Of a stretch of DNA of 32,831 bases, positions 16,149-24,426 are shown one piece after another. The notes under the pieces were generated by a model. It was not told where the DNA came from, ran no database searches, and saw only the letters and a program-made list of their open reading frames with translations. This DNA comes from Bacteroidia bacterium. Its GTDB lineage: Bacteria > Bacteroidota > Bacteroidia > Bacteroidales > Paludibacteraceae. The stretch is taken from the NCBI GenBank assembly GCA_009929445.1, contig SAAL01000035.1, forward strand, positions 1-32,831, read 5' to 3'. Each line of letters begins with the position of its first letter. Within the stretch, counting starts at the first letter, position 1. The translations under genes and the position numbers were made by a program.

Positions 16149-17927
16149 ATGGTAGATAAACCCTGGTATCTGAAGATGCTTGCCTGGCGTGAAAGAAACA
16201 TCAAGGAACGGAATTTTATTCTCATATTGAGTTTCTTTGTCGGTATTTTCTCTTCGCTGGCAGCTTTAATTCTAAAATCAGCTATTCATCTTATTCAGAA
16301 TTTGCTTACTCACAGCTTCAATCCTGATGAGGTGAATTTTTGGTACCTTGTATTTCCGTTTATGGGAATTGTACTCACCTATCTTTTTGTAAAATATGTA
16401 GTGAAAGATGATATCAGCCACGGTGTCACCCGGATATTGTATGCCATATCGCAGCGTAAATCCATCATCAAACTTCACAACGTATGGACATCCATCGTGG
16501 GGAGCGCACTCACCATCGGTTTTGGCGGTTCGGTGGGTGCCGAGGCTCCAATTGTTTTCACAGGATCGGCCATCGGATCCAACATGGGCAAGTTCTTCAA
16601 ACTGAATCAGAAAACAATGTTACTGCTGATTGGATGTGGAGCTGCCGGAGCTATCGGAGGCATTTTCAAGGCACCGATAGCCGGACTGGTTTTCACACTC
16701 GAAGTGCTGATGCTTGATATGACGTTGACTTCCATCGTACCCTTGTTAATATCTTCTGTTACAGCTACTTCGCTTACTTATTTTGTTACCGGAAGCAGTT
16801 TTATGTTTCAGTTTACGAGTTACGAACCATTTTCGGTCAGCCGTATTCCTCAGTTGATTATTCTGGGAATCATTTGTGGTTTTGTATCGCTTTATTTTAC
16901 CCGTGGAATGAATTTTCTGGAAGTATCTTTCCGTAAAATCAAATCACCCTTTACCAAAATTATAACAGGTGGAATTACACTGGGTGTATTGATTTTTGTA
17001 TTTCCACCGTTGTACGGCGAGGGTTACAATACCATCGAAGCGCTGCTCAACGGCAATTCAAAAGTTGTACTCGAAACCAGTTATTTCCAGCATCTGGGTG
17101 GAAGTGTATGGGTATTGGTCATTTATCTTGCCCTGATTTTGTTTTTTAAAATTTTTGCCTCTACCGCTACTACGAGTCCCGGAGGAGTAGGTGGGATATT
17201 TGCACCATCACTTTTTGTTGGGTGTATTACCGGATTTATTACAGCTACAGTCATGAATCAGATAGGCCTGGCTGCACCAACTTCCAATTTCTCGCTGGCC
17301 GGCATGTCGGGTCTGATGTCGGGTGTAATGCATGCACCTCTTACAGGCATCTTTCTGATAGCCGAGCTCACCGGAAGTTACAACCTCTTCATGACATTGA
17401 TGATTGTCTCGACCATTTCATACATGACAATCATTATTTTCGAACCTCACAGCCTATATGCCATGCGGCTTGCCCAGAAAGGCGAACTGATTACACATCA
17501 CAAAGACAGAGCGGTGCTTACGTTGTTGAGAATGGAGAATGTAATCGAAACAGATTTATCAGTTGTTAATCCGAAAATGACTCTTGGTGAGCTGGTAAAA
17601 GTGATTTCAAAATCAAGCCGGAATGTGTTCCCGGTGGTTAACCCTGATAATAAGAAATTTTTGGGTATTGTGTTGCTCGATGAAGTGCGCAATATCATGT
17701 TCCGACCCGAGCTTTACGATAAATTCACCGTTCAGCAGCTCATGATTTCTCCTCCAGCTACCATCAATATCGATTTACCCATGGAAAAGGTTATGCAGAT
17801 TTTTGAAGATACCGGAGCGTGGAATCTGCCGGTGGTTGATGTGGAAAAAAGGTACCTCGGATTTGTGTCCAAATCAAAAATTTTCAATTCATACCGGCAT
17901 GTTCTGGTACATTTTTCGGAAGAATAA
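16149..17927 (+). CDS. ClC-family chloride channel/transporter with C-terminal CBS pair
   Basis: 592 residues. The hydrophobic ClC core (about 20-430) holds the family ion-pathway motifs in variant form: SHGVTR at 90-94 in place of GSGIPE, GSVGAEAPI with the gating glutamate Glu132, and GGIFAPSLF at 349-357. The LEV at 184-186 corresponds to the Glu202-Glu203 pair of E. coli ClcA. The first Glu is kept, but the position of the internal proton glutamate is Val186. That may mean channel-like or altered coupling, though ClC exchangers without this glutamate are known. Two CBS domains (about 464-520 and 528-588) form a cytoplasmic regulatory unit that in other ClCs binds adenine nucleotides. xseB follows after 12 bases. 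Confidence 0.92.
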   Translation: MVDKPWYLKMLAWRERNIKERNFILILSFFVGIFSSLAALILKSAIHLIQNLLTHSFNPDEVNFWYLVFPFMGIVLTYLFVKYVVKDDISHGVTRILYAISQRKSIIKLHNVWTSIVGSALTIGFGGSVGAEAPIVFTGSAIGSNMGKFFKLNQKTMLLLIGCGAAGAIGGIFKAPIAGLVFTLEVLMLDMTLTSIVPLLISSVTATSLTYFVTGSSFMFQFTSYEPFSVSRIPQLIILGIICGFVSLYFTRGMNFLEVSFRKIKSPFTKIITGGITLGVLIFVFPPLYGEGYNTIEALLNGNSKVVLETSYFQHLGGSVWVLVIYLALILFFKIFASTATTSPGGVGGIFAPSLFVGCITGFITATVMNQIGLAAPTSNFSLAGMSGLMSGVMHAPLTGIFLIAELTGSYNLFMTLMIVSTISYMTIIIFEPHSLYAMRLAQKGELITHHKDRAVLTLLRMENVIETDLSVVNPKMTLGELVKVISKSSRNVFPVVNPDNKKFLGIVLLDEVRNIMFRPELYDKFTVQQLMISPPATINIDLPMEKVMQIFEDTGAWNLPVVDVEKRYLGFVSKSKIFNSYRHVLVHFSEE

Positions 17928-17939
17928 CAGAAAAATATT

Positions 17940-18137
17940 ATGGCTAAAAAACTATTATACAGCGACGCAGTGGCCGAACTGGAGAAAATCCTGGCCGAAC
18001 TTGACGGAAACACAGAAATCAATATGGAGTTAATATCAGAAAAGGTGAAACGTGCAGCAGTGCTTCTGGAAGTCTGCAAAAAACAACTTCATGAGATTGA
18101 CACCGATTTGGAAAAAATACTTGAAAACCTGGATTAA
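17940..18137 (+). CDS. xseB: Exodeoxyribonuclease VII small subunit
   Basis: 65-residue helical protein (MAKKLLYSDAVAELEKILAEL, then EINMELISEKVKRAAVLLEVCKKQL, ending LEKILENLD), matching the XseB pattern in length and motif. XseB packs several copies around XseA in the nuclease that degrades single-stranded DNA into short oligonucleotides. XseA is not in the window, so the subunit genes are either separated here or xseA lies elsewhere. It is placed 12 bases after the ClC gene. Its TAA shares four bases with the stop of the convergent pgeF. Confidence 0.9.
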   Translation: MAKKLLYSDAVAELEKILAELDGNTEINMELISEKVKRAAVLLEVCKKQLHEIDTDLEKILENLD

Positions 18138-18943
18138 TTCTTTTTAAGCATTATACCGGAAATCATTCTACCCGATTTTATTCCTAATCGCCTGGCTGAG
18201 AAGAATATACTCTGTCCGGTATAGGTGCAGTATCCTGAAATTTCAATATTGGATTCATCAACTCCGTTTTCGAGCAGAATGTCTTTGTTGGCCTTCCATA
18301 GATTCAGATAAATTTTATTGTTGATGCGAATAAAGATTTTATCCACATCAAATCCGGCATCCATGAAAGTGTCAATCAGTTCAGCACCGACCTCATACAT
18401 TGCCGGTGAAATAGAAGGGCCGATTACGGCAATCAGGTTTTTTGGATTTACTCCGAATGTAGCTTGCATAATTTGAACGGTGTTTGCCGCAATGCGGGAG
18501 CAGGTACCCTTCCATCCGGCATGAATGGATGCAATCACTCTGTTTTCAGGATCATACAGAAGTATCGGAACGCAGTCGGCGGTAGAAACAGCAATGCAGA
18601 CATCCGGAATGTTGGTGATAAGTGCATCTGTGTGATGAAGTAGATTTGCCTGTTTTTCGGCACTTTGGGCGAGAAATTCTTCATCTGCTATCAGAACCGA
18701 ATTACCGTGGGTCTGAAAAGGCAAATAGACTTGTTGTGTCTCTATACCGATTTTACTGCAAAACCTGGAGAGATTTTCCTGAATATTTTCATTTTTATCA
18801 CCTGAATATTTACCCAGATTCAATGAGGCATATTTTCCGGTGCTGACTCCACCGGAGCGTGTGGATGTAAAATGCAATATTTCAGTATACCGGCTTAGAA
18901 TGGGGTATTCGAGAACTTTCGGGATGTTTTCACTACTGCTCAT
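18134..18943 (-). CDS. pgeF: Peptidoglycan editing factor PgeF, YfiH/laccase-domain (purine nucleoside phosphorylase-like)
   Basis: 269 residues, the usual length. The zinc-binding triad of the YfiH (DUF152) family is present: His79 in FQTHGN, Cys124 in [12 protein letters not shown], and His141 in SIHAGWKGT, followed by [14 protein letters not shown]. coli YfiH acts as a UDP-MurNAc-dipeptide amidase that clears mis-made precursors, and relatives act on purine nucleosides. Which activity applies here cannot be told. The ATG lies 11 bases inside the end of obgE (GGATGAGCAGTAG overlap), which suggests translational coupling. At its other end it overlaps xseB by four bases, tail to tail. Confidence 0.9.
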   Translation of the reverse strand: MSSSENIPKVLEYPILSRYTEILHFTSTRSGGVSTGKYASLNLGKYSGDKNENIQENLSRFCSKIGIETQQVYLPFQTHGNSVLIADEEFLAQSAEKQANLLHHTDALITNIPDVCIAVSTADCVPILLYDPENRVIASIHAGWKGTCSRIAANTVQIMQATFGVNPKNLIAVIGPSISPAMYEVGAELIDTFMDAGFDVDKIFIRINNKIYLNLWKANKDILLENGVDESNIEISGYCTYTGQSIFFSARRLGIKSGRMISGIMLKKN

Positions 18944-20081
18944 CCCACCCGATGCCTTTGTATTTGCTTAAATCGTCGTCATCTTCGTCATCATCATCAC
19001 CGTCTTCAACTTCATCTAAATCTTCATCTTCTTCCATGCTTGTTAATTCCATCGGTCGGTGAATCCATTCTACCACTTTATTGGTTTCTTTATTCAGTTC
19101 CACCCACAGAATATCCTTCAGAGCATCTATTCCCAATCCGCTTACCGACGAAATGAAAACGCATTGCACGTCATCGGGTAGCTCGTTTTTCATCTGTTCC
19201 ATCATTTCCTCGTCCAGCATATCACATTTGGAAATAGCCAGTACCCGTTGCTTGTCGGCTAATTCCGGATTGTATTTTTTCAGTTCGTTCAACAGCACTT
19301 CATATTCCGATTGTATGTTTTTGCTGTCTGCCGGAATCATGAACAGCAGGATGGAATTACGCTCGATGTGCCTCAGGAATCTCAGTCCGAGACCTTTGCC
19401 TTCGGCAGCGCCTTCAATAATACCCGGTATGTCGGCCATTACGAAAGATTGATTGTCGCGATGACGCACAATGCCCAGATTCGGGACCAGTGTGGTGAAG
19501 GGATAGTCGGCTATTTCGGGTTTGGCAGCCGATACTACCGACAGAAGCGTAGATTTACCGGCATTAGGGAATCCTACCAAACCTACATCTGCCAGAATTT
19601 TGAGTTGCAGAATGAGTGTTTTTTCTATTCGGGGCTCTCCCGGTTGTGAGTATCGTGGTGCCTGATTGGTGGCGGTGCGAAAATGCCAGTTTCCCTGTCC
19701 GCCCCGTCCGCCTTTGAGCAGTATCACTTCCTGTCCGTCGTCTTTCACGTCACAGAGAAATTCACCGGTTTGTCCGTCGTAAACTACCGTCCCGATTGGC
19801 ACTTCTATTACCTGATCTTTACCGTCTTTCCCGAAACTCCGGCTCCGGCTTCCATCTCCTCCATCACCGGCATATACGTGCCGGGCGTATTTCAAGTGTA
19901 TGAGAGTCCACAGGTTTTTATTTCCACGGAGTATCACATGCCCGCCCCGACCTCCGTCTCCACCATCCGGGCCGCCTTTCGGTATGAATTTTTCACGATG
20001 AAAGTGAGTTGAACCAGCACCGCCTTTACCCGAACGGCCTATGATTTTCACATAATCTACAAAATTGGAGCCTATAGCCAT
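18933..20081 (-). CDS. obgE: Obg-family GTPase (CgtA)
   Basis: 382 residues. The glycine-rich Obg fold is at about 1-158 ([35 protein letters not shown]). The GTPase domain follows, with P-loop GFPNAGKS at 170-177, DIPGIIEGA at 217-225, SKCD at 284-287 (in place of NKxD) and SSVSG at 311-315. A very acidic tail (348-371, nearly all Asp/Glu) ends [11 protein letters not shown]. Obg proteins bind GTP and ppGpp and act in large ribosomal subunit assembly and growth control, so it is functionally related to the rel gene in this window. It precedes pgeF with an 11-base overlap. A terminator separates it from adk upstream. Confidence 0.97.
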   Translation of the reverse strand: MAIGSNFVDYVKIIGRSGKGGAGSTHFHREKFIPKGGPDGGDGGRGGHVILRGNKNLWTLIHLKYARHVYAGDGGDGSRSRSFGKDGKDQVIEVPIGTVVYDGQTGEFLCDVKDDGQEVILLKGGRGGQGNWHFRTATNQAPRYSQPGEPRIEKTLILQLKILADVGLVGFPNAGKSTLLSVVSAAKPEIADYPFTTLVPNLGIVRHRDNQSFVMADIPGIIEGAAEGKGLGLRFLRHIERNSILLFMIPADSKNIQSEYEVLLNELKKYNPELADKQRVLAISKCDMLDEEMMEQMKNELPDDVQCVFISSVSGLGIDALKDILWVELNKETNKVVEWIHRPMELTSMEEDEDLDEVEDGDDDDEDDDDLSKYKGIGWDEQ

Positions 20082-20106
20082 TTTTTAGTTTCTTGTTGTT
20101 TTGTTT

Positions 20107-20141
20107 TAAAAAAATCCACCGATAAAAAAATGTCGATGGAT
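20107..20141 (-). terminator. Terminator after adk
   Basis: A 9-bp stem (20114-20122 and 20133-20141) becomes complete on the - strand transcript with one G-U pair. It is followed by about seven U and lies just after the adk stop. Confidence 0.75.
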
Positions 20142-20153
20142 GTTTTGTGCTGT

Positions 20154-20732
20154 TTACTTTATCTCATCTATTGCTGCGGCAATTCGAGCCGAAATATCTT
20201 CAATAGTTCCCATGCCGTACACTGAGGCATATTTGCCGAGTTTTTCGTAGTATTCGGTCACCGGTTTGGTTTGATTGTGATACACCTCAAGCCTTTTTTT
20301 GATTGTTTCCAGGTTATCATCACTTCTGCCCGAGGTTTTTCCTCTGAGCATCAGGCGGTCTATCAGTTCTTGTTCATCCACTGCCAGATCAATCAGCAGG
20401 TCTGTTTTTAACCCCCGTTTTTCGAATAATTCTTCCAGGGCTTCGGCCTGTGCTACCGTTCGTGGAAATCCGTCAAAGATCACTCCATTAATTTGACTTT
20501 TGTTCAGCTTATCTATTTTGCCGGCAATCATGTCAATAATCACTCCATCCGGCACTAATTGTCCGTTCGAAATAAATTCGTGTGCGTATTTGCCCAGCTC
20601 CGTTTCGTCAGCTATTTCCTTTCGGAGAATATCGCCGGTAGAAAAATGCTGAAGATTGTATTTTTTGATGATAAGGTCGCTCTGTGTTCCTTTGCCGCTG
20701 CCCGGTGCGCCGCAGATAATTAAGTTAAGCAT
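20154..20732 (-). CDS. adk: Adenylate kinase
   Basis: Catalyses ATP + AMP = 2 ADP. 192 residues. P-loop GAPGSGKGT at 8-16, AMP-binding STGDILR at 31-37, DGFPRT at 87-92, and a short LID (131-141, GKTSGRSDDN) without zinc cysteines, so it is the short-LID type. It lies 75 bases after hpt on the same strand. The gap holds only a weak hairpin with T-run (TTATTG arm, 20763-20768 and 20786-20791), so hpt-adk read-through is possible. A clear terminator follows. Confidence 0.97.
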   Translation of the reverse strand: MLNLIICGAPGSGKGTQSDLIIKKYNLQHFSTGDILRKEIADETELGKYAHEFISNGQLVPDGVIIDMIAGKIDKLNKSQINGVIFDGFPRTVAQAEALEELFEKRGLKTDLLIDLAVDEQELIDRLMLRGKTSGRSDDNLETIKKRLEVYHNQTKPVTEYYEKLGKYASVYGMGTIEDISARIAAAIDEIK

Positions 20733-20807
20733 GTTGTTTTTTGCGTTAAAATGGAAAAAAAATTATTGGTATTACTGTTTTTTTTCAATAAAAAATGGAG
20801 TCATCAA

Positions 20808-21344
20808 TTAATCTACCACGGTATATATGTCTTTCAGGTTACGTCCGTATCCGTCATAATCAAGGCCATATCCTACTATAAATTCATTGGGTATTTTCAT
20901 GGCTATGTAGTCAATGTGTATATCGCGTTGCAGAGCTTCCGGTTTTTGCAGGAAGGTGGCTACCTTTATGCTGTTGGCGCCTTTTGCTTCCAGCGATGTG
21001 AGGATTTTTTCCATCGTGATGCCGGTATCTACTATATCTTCCACCACCACTATGTTGCGCCCAACTACACTTTCGCTGAGCCCGAGCACTTCTTTGACCG
21101 AACCGGTGGTGTAAAGCCCTTCATACGACGAAAGTTTGATAAACGTAATTTCGCAGGGAATGTTCACCACTTTCATCAGATCGCCGGCAAACATGAAAGC
21201 ACCGTTAAGTACACAAATAAACATTGGATTTTTGTCGGCCATGTCGCGGTTGATTTGTTCGCCTACTTTTGACACTGCTTCCTGAATAACTTCTGATTTA
21301 ATTGAGAGACTGAATTGTTTGTCTTTGATTGTGATGGTGCTCAT
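20808..21344 (-). CDS. hpt: Hypoxanthine phosphoribosyltransferase
   Basis: Salvages hypoxanthine (and often guanine) by transfer to PRPP, giving IMP or GMP. 178 residues. The PRPP-binding motif VVVEDIVDTGIT is at 99-110, CVLNGAFMFAGDLM at 44-57 corresponds to the PPi loop, and the SSYEG flexible loop is at about 72-76. The C-terminal base-binding part reads IVGYGLDYDGYGRNLKDIY. It is divergent from dnaN, with a 215-base shared upstream region, and is followed by adk. Two purine-nucleotide enzymes therefore sit together. Confidence 0.94.
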   Translation of the reverse strand: MSTITIKDKQFSLSIKSEVIQEAVSKVGEQINRDMADKNPMFICVLNGAFMFAGDLMKVVNIPCEITFIKLSSYEGLYTTGSVKEVLGLSESVVGRNIVVVEDIVDTGITMEKILTSLEAKGANSIKVATFLQKPEALQRDIHIDYIAMKIPNEFIVGYGLDYDGYGRNLKDIYTVVD

Positions 21345-21373
21345 ATTGATTAGAGTTGAAATTTTTTAAACAT

Positions 21374-21381
21374 CAAAAGTA
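21374..21381 (-). promoter_or_regulatory. Putative -7 promoter box of hpt
   Basis: TACTTTTG on the - strand, matching TAnnTTTG, 29 bases before the hpt ATG. It lies in the divergent hpt/dnaN spacer. Confidence 0.45.
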
Positions 21382-21504
21382 AAAAAAAAAATCAACACAG
21401 CCATCATTTCTATAAGAATATTCCCTGAAAAAGAAAAAAACGGTGATGAATAATCAAAAACAACAAAAATCAATTCAGCAGTTTCTTTTTTTAAAAATAA
21501 TCTG

Positions 21505-21512
21505 TATATTTG
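21505..21512 (+). promoter_or_regulatory. Putative -7 promoter box of dnaN
   Basis: TATATTTG, matching TAnnTTTG, 47 bases before the dnaN ATG at 21560. No -33 TTTG at standard spacing. Confidence 0.5.
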
Positions 21513-21559
21513 CTAAATTATTTACGTGTAAAATTTTAAAAAAGTAAATCAAGATAAAT

Positions 21560-22693
21560 ATGAAATTCACAGTATCAAGTACCGAATTACTTAGTCACCT
21601 GCAAGCCATAAGCCGTGTTATTAACAGTAAAAACTCACTTCAGATTCTCGACAATTTTCTGCTCAGTCTGCAAGGAAATACGCTAACAATGACTGCTTCT
21701 GACATTGAAACTACAATGATTACTTCCATGGAAGTTCAGGATGTGGAAGGGAGTGGAACTGTAGCTGTAGCTAACAAGTTGATCCTGGATACGTTACGTG
21801 AATTTTCGGAGTTACCCCTAACTTTCCATATCGATGATTCGACGCTGGCCATGGTAATCACTTCGGCGAATGGAACTTACAATTTTATCGGTCAAAGCGG
21901 CGATATGTATCCACTGCTGCCTCAGCTGGGTGATAATGTTCAGCATTTGAACGTTGCCGTTCCTCATTTGCTGAGCGGGATTTCGAAAACATTTTTCTGC
22001 ATGGCCGAAGACGAGCTCCGACCGGTAATGAATGGCATTTATTTTGATATTTCATCAGAACTTACCCTCGTAGCCACCGATGCTCATAAACTGGTTCGAT
22101 TCAAAACCAGCTACGAAACTGCTTCGGTAGTTGAAGGCGAAAGTATGAGTTTTATTTTACCTAAAAAACCTGCAACCATGCTCCGGAACATATTGCCGAA
22201 AGAATCCGGTAATGTAGAAATCAAGTTCGACGATAAAAATGCTTATTTCGAACTCAGCAATTATACCATGGTTTGCCGGCAAGTTGAAGGTCGTTATCCA
22301 AATTACAACGGTGTAATTCCGAAAAACAATCCATTTAAAATAATTATTGACAGGGTAACGCTGCTCAATACCCTCAAACGCGTATCCGTATTTTCCAACC
22401 AGGCAAGCAATCTGATAAAACTGGATTTTACTCAAAATCAGGTACATGTTTCGGCGCAGGACATCGATTTTTCGATTTCGGCCGAAGAATTCATCCCCTG
22501 CCAGTATGAGGGAGAACCAATAAAAATTGGATTCAAATCAACGTTTTTGATCGAAATGCTGGGTAATGTGGATTCAGCAGAAGTAGTGCTCGAACTGGCC
22601 GATCCTTCGCGTGCAGGAATACTGCTTCCGCTGCAGGAAGATGACAACGAGAAAATTCTGATGTTGTTGATGCCTATGCTCCTCAATGATTAA
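21560..22693 (+). CDS. dnaN: DNA polymerase III beta subunit (sliding clamp)
   Basis: 377 residues, typical length. It begins MKFTVSSTELLSHLQAISRVINSKNSLQILDNFLL, the usual clamp N terminus, and shows the three repeated clamp folds (about 1-122, 128-250, 255-377). Family signatures include FCMAEDELRPVMNGIYFD with ATDAHKLVRF in the second fold, and QVEGRYPNYNGVIP. The C-terminal segment LLMPMLLND matches the protein-binding pocket region. The clamp encircles DNA and holds polymerase and repair enzymes. dnaA, dnaN's neighbour in many bacteria, is not present, so no replication origin is suggested. A strong terminator follows. Confidence 0.97.
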   Translation: MKFTVSSTELLSHLQAISRVINSKNSLQILDNFLLSLQGNTLTMTASDIETTMITSMEVQDVEGSGTVAVANKLILDTLREFSELPLTFHIDDSTLAMVITSANGTYNFIGQSGDMYPLLPQLGDNVQHLNVAVPHLLSGISKTFFCMAEDELRPVMNGIYFDISSELTLVATDAHKLVRFKTSYETASVVEGESMSFILPKKPATMLRNILPKESGNVEIKFDDKNAYFELSNYTMVCRQVEGRYPNYNGVIPKNNPFKIIIDRVTLLNTLKRVSVFSNQASNLIKLDFTQNQVHVSAQDIDFSISAEEFIPCQYEGEPIKIGFKSTFLIEMLGNVDSAEVVLELADPSRAGILLPLQEDDNEKILMLLMPMLLND

Positions 22694-22722
22694 TTCTTAA
22701 AGAAAAAAACAATAAAAATCCG

Positions 22723-22764
22723 GCAGAAAAGTATCCAAAAATTACTTTTCTGCTTTATTTTTTT
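22723..22764 (+). terminator. Terminator after dnaN
   Basis: A perfect 11-bp inverted repeat (22723-22733 and 22743-22753, GCAGAAAAGTA arm) followed by TTTATTTTTTTT. It lies between dnaN and the exonuclease gene, so the latter depends on read-through or its own unrecognised promoter. Confidence 0.85.
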
Positions 22765-22783
22765 AATAGAAAAGAGTGATAAA

Positions 22784-23551
22784 ATGAAACTGAACTTAAA
22801 AAATCCCATTGTATTTTTTGATCTGGAAACTACCGGTACCAATATCGTTACCGACAGAATAGTTGAAATCTCCTACCTGAAAATTTCACCCAACGGAAGA
22901 GAAGAATCGAAAACCATTCGTATAAATCCCGAAATGCACATACCCGAACAAGTCACTGCTATTCATGGAATTACCGACGAGGATGTGGCAGACTGTCCGC
23001 GCTTTAAGGAAGTGGCACGTGAAATCGCCCGCGATTTTGAAGGGTGCGATCTGGCGGGATATAATTCCAACCGGTTCGACATACCGCTGCTCGCTGAAGA
23101 ATTTCTGAGAGCAGAGGTGGATATAGACATGAAAAAACGAAAATTCGTAGATGTACAGGTGGTTTTTCATAAAATGGAACAGCGTACATTATCTGCAGCC
23201 TACAAGTTTTATTGCGATAAGGATCTGGACAATGCTCACAGCGCCGAGGCCGATACCAGAGCCACCTATGAGGTGCTCATGGCTCAGCTCGACAGATATC
23301 CCGAATTGAAAAACGAAATCGCATTTTTGTCAGGTTTCACTACTCAAAACAACAATGCCGACTTTGCCGGACGAATCATTTACAACGAAAAAGGAGAAGA
23401 AATCATCAATTTTGGAAAATATAAAGGACAGAAAGTGAGCGATGTGCTGAAAAACGACATCGGCTATTACGGATGGATCATGAGCAGCGACTTTACACTT
23501 GACACCAAAAATGTTCTTACCAAAATCAAACTCCGGGATTTTCAAAAATAA
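22784..23551 (+). CDS. DnaQ-like 3'-5' exonuclease (DEDDh family)
   Basis: 255 residues. The DEDDh catalytic set is complete: Asp13 and Glu15 in FFDLETTG, Asp99 in SNRFDIPLL, and His152 and Asp157 in AHSAEADTRATYEVL. The exonuclease fold covers about 8-175. The C-terminal 60 residues (INFGKYKGQKVSDVLKNDIGYYGWIM) resemble the small domain found at the end of exodeoxyribonuclease X-type proteins. It could be a proofreading epsilon-like subunit or an independent repair nuclease. The position just behind the clamp gene fits a replication or repair role. It lies between two terminators, so it may form its own unit. Confidence 0.9.
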   Translation: MKLNLKNPIVFFDLETTGTNIVTDRIVEISYLKISPNGREESKTIRINPEMHIPEQVTAIHGITDEDVADCPRFKEVAREIARDFEGCDLAGYNSNRFDIPLLAEEFLRAEVDIDMKKRKFVDVQVVFHKMEQRTLSAAYKFYCDKDLDNAHSAEADTRATYEVLMAQLDRYPELKNEIAFLSGFTTQNNNADFAGRIIYNEKGEEIINFGKYKGQKVSDVLKNDIGYYGWIMSSDFTLDTKNVLTKIKLRDFQK

Positions 23552-23559
23552 ATACTTTC

Positions 23560-23596
23560 CTGCTTCGGGAATTGATACAACGGGCAGATTTTTTTT
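23560..23596 (+). terminator. Probable terminator after the exonuclease gene
   Basis: A 6-bp stem with two G-U pairs (CTGCTT at 23560-23565, GGGCAG at 23582-23587) followed by A and eight T. It is weaker than the others but correctly placed, eight bases after the stop. Confidence 0.5.
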
Positions 23597-23651
23597 CTTA
23601 CAAAAAGTTTAGAAAGTTAAAAAACGCATTTACAATATCCTATATTAAATA

Positions 23652-23667
23652 TTGGCACAGTCATTGT
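23652..23667 (+). promoter_or_regulatory. Possible -24/-12 (sigma-54-type) promoter
   Basis: TTGGCAC (23652-23658), then five bases, then TTGT (23664-23667). The GG-to-G spacing of 12 equals that of TGGCAC-N5-TTGC, with one mismatch at the -12 C. A start near 23678 would give a 40-base leader to the ATG at 23718. No TAnnTTTG box was seen here. The match could be chance. Confidence 0.4.
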
Positions 23668-23717
23668 TGCTCATTCAGTAACGATTTACAAATCATGATA
23701 TTTGGTGAAGTTGAACT

Positions 23718-24416
23718 ATGAGAAGAGTTTTGAAATACATATTGTTTTTATTACTGGCAATAAATATACCTACCTTTTCTGTTGCTCAAAGTACCTCCGT
23801 GATCGACAGGACACCGGAACAGGAAGCTGTGAAGCAAACTGAAAAAATGCAGAAAGAGCTGAATCTCACACCTGAACAGGTGAAAAACATCTACGAGATC
23901 AATCTTAAATATGCCCGCGAACGCAAGCAATCCAATAAACGCTCCGATGCTGTAAACCGCATCAGATCGAAAACTGAAGAAATCGGTAAGGTGCTGAACG
24001 ATCGTCAGAATTATGAATTACAGACAAAACGATCGGAAGTCCAATCGGTAGAAATAGATGGTAAAAGGCAATCAACCCGAACTGATGCCAATACAAGGTT
24101 TAATTCGGGTCAAAATAGCGAAACAAATACACGAACACAATTCCGGGACCGACCGGTAAGGACTGACCGGTCTCAACGACAAATACAAACTCCTGCTTCG
24201 GACAGATACAGATCAACGAGCGACAAAATGGAAAATCCTGTACGAAGAAATGACAGCAGAACGGAGGTCGGTCGTCAAACCAGGGATGTTCCTTACAGTG
24301 TCGGTGGCAGCAGTTCATCTTCGCGAAGTGTACAACAAGGTTCTACCCGCAGTTCTTCATCCGAAAGCCGGAGTTCATCGCAGCCTGCAAGCCGTGAGTC
24401 CGGAAGCAGAAGATAA
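23718..24416 (+). CDS. Secreted LTPEQ-motif protein with Ser/Arg-rich tail
   Basis: 232 residues with a signal peptide (1-24, hydrophobic LKYILFLLLAINIPTFSVA). Residues 30-100 are charged and helical and contain ELNLTPEQVKNIYEINLKYARERKQ, like the LTxxQ helices of Spy/CpxP-type periplasmic chaperones, followed by IGKVLNDRQNYEL. The remainder is low-complexity and probably unfolded, rich in Arg, Ser, Thr and Gln, ending with several Ser runs (SVGGSSSSSRSVQQ, SSSSESRSSSQ). Function is not known. Envelope stress or metal sensing by analogy with Spy/CpxP is only a guess. A sigma-54-like promoter lies upstream and trmN6 starts ten bases downstream, so the two are probably co-transcribed. Confidence 0.75.
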   Translation: MRRVLKYILFLLLAINIPTFSVAQSTSVIDRTPEQEAVKQTEKMQKELNLTPEQVKNIYEINLKYARERKQSNKRSDAVNRIRSKTEEIGKVLNDRQNYELQTKRSEVQSVEIDGKRQSTRTDANTRFNSGQNSETNTRTQFRDRPVRTDRSQRQIQTPASDRYRSTSDKMENPVRRNDSRTEVGRQTRDVPYSVGGSSSSSRSVQQGSTRSSSSESRSSSQPASRESGSRR

Positions 24417-24426
24417 GAAACCGTAC

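Noticed and set aside
21345-21559. Replication origin near dnaN
   Set aside because: No dnaA gene, no cluster of DnaA boxes (TTATNCACA) and no AT-rich 13-mer array was seen in the hpt/dnaN spacer.
24250-24426. Fusion of the LTPEQ protein tail to trmN6 through a long upstream open frame
   Set aside because: The upstream part is a shadow frame of the Ser/Arg-rich gene. The trmN6 family start motif begins right after the ATG at 24427.
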